Source: Stieleria varia
Lineage (GTDB): Bacteria; Planctomycetota; Planctomycetia; Pirellulales; Pirellulaceae
Assembly: GCF_038443385.1 (NCBI RefSeq)
Contig: NZ_CP151726.1
Location: 9,176,001-9,240,000 of the forward strand
DNA length: 64,000 bases
Reading direction: 5' to 3'
The position numbers and the translations under genes were made by a program. The notes under the pieces are model-generated. The model was not told where the DNA came from. It was given only the letters and a program-made list of their open reading frames with translations, and did not search any database. Shown here piece after piece: positions 37,300-43,077 of this stretch (within the stretch, counting starts at the first letter, position 1; every line of letters begins with the position of its first letter).

Positions 37300-38109
37300 C
37301 TAGTTGAGCTTTTCAGTTCCTCGGACCGACGGCAAAACCTCGTGGGGCATCCCCCTCGCGTCACATAGATGACTAAACGAGTTATCCGTGTGCACTAGGG
37401 TGTACGATTTAGTTTGTTCTAGCGAGATCACTAGATCTCCGATACGCTCGCACTGTGTGCATGTGACGCAAGTTTTCTTTTCGACGTACTCCCGCAAGGT
37501 CTTCAGGCAAGAAACCTCCTTCTCGGTAAGTGAATCAAGAAGTCTGTGGCACTGTGATCTAGGGTCGTCCATTTTCAAGAAATCGTTCACATCGCAGTCA
37601 AAGACTGGCGTAGAAAACCGAATATGAAACTGAGCGAGTTCGTCCATCAATGTTTCGAAGCTGGTAATTTGCAACTGATTATTGCCACGCATGCACCGAC
37701 TGCGATTCTGGATCTGTGAACCTAGCAACCGATCAAAACGTTCCGCCCAGTGGAACGCACACCGCCCAATTTCCTCGGCCGCAGCCCGTGTGTCATTCAT
37801 AGCTCCACACTGCCCTAGCACTTCTGCGACACAAGCCAAGTACGACTTGACCTCTCGGATGCTGAAGTCTTGTTCAAGGTAGACGAGCGCCTCAGGCACG
37901 CTTCTATGTCGTGACACAGCAAGAGCGATGGTGATCATTGAGCAGACCCACCGCCGAACATACTCCATTCGGATATAGACCGAAGAATAAACTCTTGAGT
38001 CGCGATATCGGTCCTGGAACAAGGACCGATGCTTTGATGTAGTTGGCCCCACCAAAGATCGCACGGCCGAAGTTTCAACGAGAATCTTTCGTTTTTTACC
38101 GCCCATCAT
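37300..38109 (-). CDS. Divergent PIN-like protein, last gene of a three-gene operon
   Basis: The 269-residue protein opens like a PIN nuclease (KRKILVETSAVRSLVG), continues with a conserved-Glu helix (SVYIRMEYVRR, Glu49) and closes with a PIN-like acidic end (GDLVISLEQTKSYTLVHTDNSF; Asp225, Asp242). The first acidic residue is Glu12 rather than the usual Asp. A ~150-residue helical insertion and a CVTCTQC cluster (214-220) lie between. It overlaps the upstream gene by 14 bases, showing translational coupling. PIN proteins are metal-dependent RNases, common as toxins. The assignment is by pattern only and could be wrong. Confidence 0.55.
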   Translation of the reverse strand: MMGGKKRKILVETSAVRSLVGPTTSKHRSLFQDRYRDSRVYSSVYIRMEYVRRWVCSMITIALAVSRHRSVPEALVYLEQDFSIREVKSYLACVAEVLGQCGAMNDTRAAAEEIGRCAFHWAERFDRLLGSQIQNRSRCMRGNNQLQITSFETLMDELAQFHIRFSTPVFDCDVNDFLKMDDPRSQCHRLLDSLTEKEVSCLKTLREYVEKKTCVTCTQCERIGDLVISLEQTKSYTLVHTDNSFSHLCDARGMPHEVLPSVRGTEKLN

Positions 38110-38707
38110 TCACCATGAAACCAGCCAGTAGGAAACCTGACTGCTCTAGCGTTCTACTGGATTGTTTGATGTCAGCCATTTCCACCCGGCTGAGGCTACT
38201 GAGCTTTGTGAGAATTCCTGCGACTTTGTCGGCCGTTCCAGGGGTCTCATATAAGTCCCATTGGCCATCCAAAAACGTGTCGCGGACTTGACGAAGTATC
38301 TCCCTCGAATTCGCTTCAGTCGCAATACTCTGGATTCGTTCAATCAGTAGCGTTAATTTGCGCAGCAACTGTTGAGTCGCCACGACCGCCGGAACGCTGC
38401 TTGGCCGGTTCGGAATTGCTGCGACACTTTCCGCAAGGGACTTGCACTCTTTTCTTCGAATCGAAGCAACGAAATTTGGCGATTCCCCATGTCTTGCGGC
38501 GGATGCATCGGCAACGGCGCGAATCTTTATAGTCGTCGCAAATTTATTCGCTGGAAGGTCGAAGGTGGCTTCTTGAACTGAGTCCTTCAGCAATGGGCCG
38601 ACTTCGTTGATTATCTGGTACGTCATGCTCGCTTGCCCGCTATTTCCAGCAGACGACGCACCAGCGGAGCCATCGCTGATCTCAACAATTGTTCCTAAAT
38701 GATTCAT
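38096..38707 (-). CDS. Conserved-looking protein of unknown function (middle gene of operon)
   Basis: This is a 203-residue protein. The N-terminal ~60 residues look beta-rich with a Gly/Ser/Ala-rich segment (GSAGASSAGNSGQAS); the rest is helical (LRKLTLLIERIQSIATEANSREILRQVRDTFLDGQWDL). No known domain is recognised, and there is no signal peptide or transmembrane segment. Its ATG begins one base after the upstream stop and its end overlaps the PIN-like gene by 14 bases, so all three products should be made together, presumably as a complex or toxin/antitoxin-type set. Function unknown. Confidence 0.7.
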   Translation of the reverse strand: MNHLGTIVEISDGSAGASSAGNSGQASMTYQIINEVGPLLKDSVQEATFDLPANKFATTIKIRAVADASAARHGESPNFVASIRRKECKSLAESVAAIPNRPSSVPAVVATQQLLRKLTLLIERIQSIATEANSREILRQVRDTFLDGQWDLYETPGTADKVAGILTKLSSLSRVEMADIKQSSRTLEQSGFLLAGFMVNDGR

Positions 38708-38708
38708 T

Positions 38709-39449
38709 TCAGATTACGTGTGTAAAGCGTTTTACGGCTTGATTAACGAGACGTTCTACTGTTTCTTCGGCCTGAACTAGCACGCGTTCAACATCATGCT
38801 TGTTGACATCTCCAGTGGTTATTTCACTCAGGACCCACAATCGGTCTCCAGAAACCTTTGCGAGTAAATTACTGAGATTGGTCCCCCATGCAGGTTCGGT
38901 CAGCTTAGAAACGGCAGCAGCGATTTTCAGCTGGCGGACCCCCATCTCAGTGTTCAATGGACCTACGGATATCTTTTCTTCTCGGTTGTTCTCATCTCTC
39001 TTCGAGAGCGATACCATCCAGTCGTTCGCATCTTCAAGAATTTTTGAACTCTCCGTCAGCATTGAATCAAAGCCAAGAACAACCATCTCTTCGAACGTCA
39101 TCCCTACATTCAAGAAATCCTCTCTTGCAAATTTCACCGCGAGGGATTCAATGCTTTTGTAGCCATTCAATGCTTTCCCGGCCATCGCAATGAAATTCTC
39201 TCGCCAGTCTTTCCAGTCGCTCTCAGATCGAGCAATGAACGAGACTGTCGTATGACTAACTGCGAACTCAACGCGATTGTCTTGTGAAAGAAAGTCAAAT
39301 CGAATCGCATTCGAGTTCCAGTGAGCAAAAAAACCCATTCGGAATATTTCTTCGCCTATGCCCGCCAGTTGCGTAACGAATCCGGGAATGGCCTTGAACT
39401 CTAAGGTTACACGTACTACGAAGTGACGGTCTTTTACTAAATTTCCCAT
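38709..39449 (-). CDS. Unknown protein heading the operon (weak TIGR04255-like layout)
   Basis: The 246-residue cytoplasmic protein starts with a beta-rich region (HFVVRVTLEFKAIPGFV, AIRFDFLSQDNRVEFAVSHTTVSFIA) followed by a W-K-D-W-R-E-N-F helix, a strand-like ESLAVKFAREDFLN and a helical C-terminus (VERVLVQAEETVERLVNQAVKRF). The succession resembles TIGR04255-family proteins, which are unknowns of mobile and defence-like regions, but identity is too low to claim. It is the first gene of the operon 39449-37300; 293 non-coding bases precede it. Confidence 0.65.
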   Translation of the reverse strand: MGNLVKDRHFVVRVTLEFKAIPGFVTQLAGIGEEIFRMGFFAHWNSNAIRFDFLSQDNRVEFAVSHTTVSFIARSESDWKDWRENFIAMAGKALNGYKSIESLAVKFAREDFLNVGMTFEEMVVLGFDSMLTESSKILEDANDWMVSLSKRDENNREEKISVGPLNTEMGVRQLKIAAAVSKLTEPAWGTNLSNLLAKVSGDRLWVLSEITTGDVNKHDVERVLVQAEETVERLVNQAVKRFTHVI

Positions 39450-39742
39450 TGTTGACTAGTTTTCACGCTTTGATAACGGCAATTCCCCGGTCTTTCGACT
39501 GCACTAGATCGTAGCAGCGGGAATCCAGGAATGTTTTTATTCCTCCGAGAAATGCCCCGAAATCGCCCCGATCCCCTTGAGAACGAATGCGAAAGCCGCG
39601 ATATCCGGACACATTCTCACATCGTCCTAGCCATCTTTATCGGTTCTTCACCTTAAACTCTGACGTCCGACTCATTTCACTCCCTAGATTCAAATCTTAC
39701 CACCAAGCGTCCACCCGCCGCGTGGGCCAATGCCGCTACCGC

Positions 39743-39943
39743 TCACAGCGACGGCTTCACCGATCCGTTGAGCGTGTTGCAGACCGAACGGTAAGGCATC
39801 CCAGCCAGCTCGCTCACCTCGGCACGCGGGACGTTCTCCAAGTGCGGTCGGATCTCTTCAATGATCGCGGGCAGGTCGATTCCGTATTCACTCGGGTCGA
39901 TGCGCCTGGCCGTCGGTGACGGCGTTTTTCGTTTCTTGGCCAT
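39743..39943 (-). CDS. Small basic protein of unknown function
   Basis: This is a 66-residue protein with a Lys/Arg-rich start (AKKRKTPSPTARR) and a possible helix-turn-helix-like end (VPRAEVSELAGMPYRSVCNTLNGSVKPSL, reading as two short helices around a turn). It begins just downstream of the terminator at 39961-39995. Such small HTH-like proteins occur in prophage and island regions. It may be a real gene or a remnant. Confidence 0.5.
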   Translation of the reverse strand: MAKKRKTPSPTARRIDPSEYGIDLPAIIEEIRPHLENVPRAEVSELAGMPYRSVCNTLNGSVKPSL

Positions 39944-39960
39944 GATACTCCCCTCAAATA

Positions 39961-39995
39961 AAAAGGGCCCGGCAAGGGATACTCGCCGGGCCGTC
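39961..39995 (-). terminator. Intrinsic terminator on the minus strand
   Basis: Read on the minus strand, GGCCCGGC (39992-39985) pairs with GCCGGGCC (39973-39966) around an 11-base loop and is followed by CTTTTTATTT. It sits 12 bases past the stop at 40007, so it should end transcription of the broken gene upstream. Confidence 0.88.
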
Positions 39996-40006
39996 AGTGG
40001 ACTCGC

Positions 40007-40500
40007 TTATCGCATGGCGGTTTGCCTACGCTCCGAGTTCACTCGCTCGACGGTGGACACGTCCGCGATGCCGAACCACATTTCCCGATTGTCTGGCGTC
40101 CAGATCTTCACCGAAACCGGACCACCGAAATCAACCTCGGTCAGTTCGCAATCGATGCCGTCACGAACGGTGATCGAGTTGAAGCAAGCCGCCCGGCCGA
40201 TGGTTCCCGTCGGGATACCGAAACTGACGACGGTGCGACCATGCAAATGGGAATCCGCCAAGCTCGATGCCGTTGCGGAAGAAGTAAGCTTGAGGACGGG
40301 GTCGATGGCCTGATGTTTTCTACGATGCCACTGATGTGGCTTGTGAATCGCTTGATGGACATGGGTATCCTGCCCCGCGTTGCAGTGGTCGCGATCCCTT
40401 CGCGGCGGTCAAAGACATTGCCCAGCGTAGTCGCGTTTAATGTCGTGCTTTCTTCAATGCTGCCACTGACCAGAAACCCGGTGATGGGATCGCAACCCTG
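40007..40500 (-). pseudogene. Frameshifted gene of unknown function
   Basis: Two minus-strand frames join into one protein-like sequence. From ~40500 to ~40310 one frame reads ...DPITGFLVSGSIEESTTLNA... to GIVENI. From there to 40007 a second frame continues QAIDPVLKLTSSATASSLADSHLHGRTV... to the stop. Restoring one C at ~40311 (ATC-CAG) fuses them smoothly. Upstream, a TAA interrupts the frame at about 40510-40512. Each piece could start at ATG 40362 or TTG 40261 (84 residues). The intact terminator downstream suggests that decay is recent. No family is recognised. Confidence 0.6.
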
Positions 40501-40606
40501 AGATGACGGTTAGATTGGGACACCTTGACAGCGTGTCACTGGCTCGCTGGCACAAACCAGCAGAAGCGGTTTTCGATGCGAATGGAACGCTTCGACTATG
40601 GACGAA

Positions 40607-40849
40607 TCACCAATAGATCAGCTCTTTTAGGCCGGTTTGAACGCCATGAGGGAAGAAGTGCGTATTGCTCGATGCAACACTATTATCGATGATCACATCT
40701 ACTCGCCCTTCTCCTGGACCGATGGATTCCAAAATTTGCTCTCGAAGCACAACGAAACCCGGCCCCACTTGAGAAAGCACTAATGCCTGCCCAGCGATTA
40801 CTAGTCGAAGAGCGACGTTCGCTGAATAAGGGGATCGATTGAGTTTCAT
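40607..40849 (-). CDS. Small protein of unknown function, divergent from the kinase-like gene
   Basis: This 80-residue protein starts at the ATG at 40849 (a longer frame opens at 40891). The sequence has a well-ordered beta-like pattern (VALRLVIAGQALVLSQVGPGFVVLREQI, GEGRVDVIIDNSV, HGVQTGLKELIYW). It looks like a small beta-rich domain, not random frame. Its start overlaps the plus-strand kinase-like gene start, so the two share a promoter region and cannot both be freely translated at full length from the listed starts without overlapping mRNAs. No function is recognised. Confidence 0.6.
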   Translation of the reverse strand: MKLNRSPYSANVALRLVIAGQALVLSQVGPGFVVLREQILESIGPGEGRVDVIIDNSVASSNTHFFPHGVQTGLKELIYW

Positions 40850-41351
40850 GTTAAAAGAAGATGCAAATGAACGGGCGAAAGAGTTTTGCAAACTCCGCGA
40901 AATGACTCTTGATCAAGCACACTTACTTGGGCAGGGACAAGAGGGTTATGTCTGGAGCACAAGCAATGAATCTGCCGTCAAGGTTTTTGAACGCGCAAGA
41001 AACTTTGAAACTGAACTCGAATGCTATCAGATCCTACACAACGAGTCTGTACATGAGCTAGACGGATTCACAATTCCTAGGCTACTCGACCACGACAACG
41101 AGTTGCAAGTGATCGAGATGACAATTGTTTCGCCACCATTTTTGCTGGATTTCGGAAAGGCGTATATCGGCAGACGTCCGGACTTTACCGAAGAAGTGAT
41201 GAGCGACTACGAGTCGGATCGGGAAGAACTTTTTGAAGGAAACTGGCCCCTGGCGTGGGGGGTGGTGTCGTCTCTGGAAAAATACGGGATCTATTACTGG
41301 GACGCACGCCCTGGGAACATCAACTGCAAGGGCCACCCCGACGCGATCTGA
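40839..41351 (+). CDS. Reduced protein-kinase-like protein
   Basis: The protein is 170 residues from a TTG at 40839 with AAGGGG five bases upstream (an ATG at 40848 is the alternative). It keeps a shortened kinase fold: Gly loop LLGQGQEGYVW, AVKVF lysine, a Glu-bearing helix (FETELECYQIL), and a catalytic-loop-like YYWDARPGNINC (D and N of the HRDxxxxN motif). The whole C-terminal lobe after the catalytic loop is missing, so it ends about where DFG would be. It may be a pseudokinase, an aminoglycoside-phosphotransferase-like fragment or a small effector of the accessory block. Confidence 0.6.
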   Translation: MSFMLKEDANERAKEFCKLREMTLDQAHLLGQGQEGYVWSTSNESAVKVFERARNFETELECYQILHNESVHELDGFTIPRLLDHDNELQVIEMTIVSPPFLLDFGKAYIGRRPDFTEEVMSDYESDREELFEGNWPLAWGVVSSLEKYGIYYWDARPGNINCKGHPDAI

Positions 41352-41489
41352 TTTTTGGCGAGAAAAAAGGCGAAGCAACGCGAAGGCAGCAAGTCGATAA
41401 ACCCCGAGAAAGGCGGGGCGAAACGCAGGGGAGCGGGGCGTTTTGACCGGGGACGGCTCAAGCTGTCGCGAGCTGTCAAAAGAGAAAGA

Positions 41490-41563
41490 TAGCGGCAGAG
41501 GGACTCGAACCCCCGACACGCGGATTATGATTCCGCTGCTCTAACCAGCTGAGCTATGCCGCC
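41490..41563 (-). tRNA. tRNA-Met(CAT), elongator type
   Basis: The minus strand from 41563 folds as a cloverleaf. The acceptor arms GGCGGCA/TGCCGCT pair (one G-U), the D arm is GCTCAGCTGGTTAGAGC, the anticodon stem is GCGGA/TCCGC with loop ATCATAA (anticodon CAT at 41527-41529), and the T arm is GGGGG-TTCGAGT-CCCTC. The discriminator base is A; CCA is not encoded. A tRNA-Ile2 with modified CAU anticodon cannot be excluded. It marks the right edge of the accessory block. Confidence 0.95.
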
Positions 41564-41769
41564 GTTTTTGGCTGAGATCGGTGGGTGCCGAAGCTTCTCC
41601 GCCGTCTCGTGTGCGTGGAAGTTTACCCCAACGCCCGCCGGGCGAAAAGTCGGCAACTTTCCAATCCGCCTGAACTTGTCGTTTCGGGTTTCCAAAGCAA
41701 ATTCTTGAGCGTTTGCAGGTGAAACCAACGGAAACGGACGGCCCGTCTATCGCTTGAGGCGATTGGACA

Positions 41770-41973
41770 TTAGAGCAAATGCTGCGATGGGGACTGGACG
41801 ACCATGGTGGTGGGGCGTGCGGAGTTGGTGCGGAAGTAATCCGGGGCCCAACGACGCATCTCGATGATCATTGCGATCACGGCGATCAGCATGAACAGCA
41901 TGCTGAGCAACAGCATCACGGTGTAAACGCTTGGGGGCTGTTTACGGTTTTCAGTCGATGGAAGTGTCGACAC
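41770..41973 (-). CDS. Small single-pass membrane protein, translationally coupled
   Basis: The protein is 67 residues from a GTG at 41973, preceded by a strong GGAGGG six bases upstream. It overlaps the last 23 bases of the gene before it. One transmembrane helix (YTVMLLLSMLFMLIAVIAMII) is followed by a basic C-terminus. The listed longer frame (start 42081) lies inside the upstream gene and is unlikely. The coupling suggests a partner role for the membrane coiled-coil protein upstream. Function unknown. Confidence 0.75.
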   Translation of the reverse strand: MSTLPSTENRKQPPSVYTVMLLLSMLFMLIAVIAMIIEMRRWAPDYFRTNSARPTTMVVQSPSQHLL

Positions 41974-42787
41974 GATCGCCCTCCAAAATGATGCCTTCGT
42001 TGTAGTCTCGCATGATCTCGGCCACCGAACGATTCGGGTCCGTCTCACGAACACGCAGACGAGTGATGAAGCGACCGTCACGGGTCACGTTCAAGAAATG
42101 GCCTTTGCGAAGTCCGTCATCGTAGCCGATCGAAACTTCGACCAGCGATTTGGGACGATCCACGACCAAAATATTGCCGTTACGCTCCGGCGGAGCACCG
42201 TCCAATGGGTCTTCGGGACGAATTCCCATGTGGTCCGCGATCTCGCGAAAGCGGGTGAGTTGTTTTTGTAACGCATCGTTGCGGACTTCCAGTTCCTGAC
42301 GAACTCCGCGGACTTCGTTCAAGTTGTCCGTCAGCACCAGCGTCTCAGCGAACAGCTTGTCGCGGTCCTCTTGCTCTTTGCGGATCTGACCACGCAGGAT
42401 CGTGTTTGCTTCGGTCAGACGCTGCAGCTCCTCCGCACGGCTTCGGTCCAATTGTGCCAGTTCCGTGTTCTTGGCTTCGAGTTTTTGATTCGTGTTGACG
42501 CTCAGCTCCAGCTCATTGGTCAATTGATCCAACTGAGTCTGCAGGGCGGCCAACGCGGTTCGGCGGGCGGCTTGCTCGCGGGCCAGTGATGCCTGAGCTT
42601 CCTCGGCAGCGTCACGGAGTTGTTGATTCTCTACATCAATGGCTTCGATCGTTGCTTTGTACCCGGTGGCTCCCAGAACAAGATCACGCCAATTTCGGTG
42701 CGATGCGTTCACCACCAAAGCCAAAACCATGAAGGTCAGGCTGAGTAGAAAGATGACGACGGTGAACGCCTTTCCCAATAAAGTCAT
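41951..42787 (-). CDS. Membrane-anchored coiled-coil protein of unknown function
   Basis: The 278-residue protein has one N-terminal transmembrane helix (~8-27), a long coiled coil at ~48-190 with Glu/Gln/Leu heptads, and a C-terminal beta-rich domain (~200-275: GNILVVDRPKSLVEVSIGYDDGLRKGHFLNVTRDGRFITRLRVRETDPNRSVAEIM). The C-terminal domain resembles a small ligand- or flagellar-stator-like fold, but I do not assign it. Co-transcribed with the 67-residue gene. Likely an envelope-spanning structural or sensory protein. Confidence 0.8.
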   Translation of the reverse strand: MTLLGKAFTVVIFLLSLTFMVLALVVNASHRNWRDLVLGATGYKATIEAIDVENQQLRDAAEEAQASLAREQAARRTALAALQTQLDQLTNELELSVNTNQKLEAKNTELAQLDRSRAEELQRLTEANTILRGQIRKEQEDRDKLFAETLVLTDNLNEVRGVRQELEVRNDALQKQLTRFREIADHMGIRPEDPLDGAPPERNGNILVVDRPKSLVEVSIGYDDGLRKGHFLNVTRDGRFITRLRVRETDPNRSVAEIMRDYNEGIILEGDRVDTSID

Positions 42788-43050
42788 TTTTGGAGCTTCC
42801 TCGTGGCAAAGCAGACCGGCACGGTAGCGATTGGGCAGAAAAGATTTTGGCCCAAGCGATGTTCAGTAACGGACCCCTCATTGAACCTAACGTCGGTTGA
42901 TGGAGCAAACGAACACCGCTCCGAAATTATAGTTACGTAGAAAAACACGTGTCAACGAAATCGGCATCAAAACCCCTATTCCCCCACCTTGCCCAGCCGG
43001 ATGGCAGTTTTTTCTGAATAAACAGTTGGTTCCGGATCAAACGGACAGGC

Positions 43051-43072
43051 AAAACCCCTCTGCGGGGAGGTT
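43051..43072 (-). terminator. Possible intrinsic terminator of the 931-residue gene
   Basis: On the minus strand, five bases after the stop at 43078, CCCC-GCAGA-GGGG forms a short stem followed by TTTT. The stem is short with flanking mismatches, so confidence is moderate. Confidence 0.45.
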
Positions 43073-43077
43073 CTTCA

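Noticed and set aside
41491..41563. Possible att site made by the tRNA-Met 3' end
   Set aside because: No second copy of the tRNA 3' sequence was found on the far side of the accessory block and no integrase gene is visible, so no attachment site is annotated.
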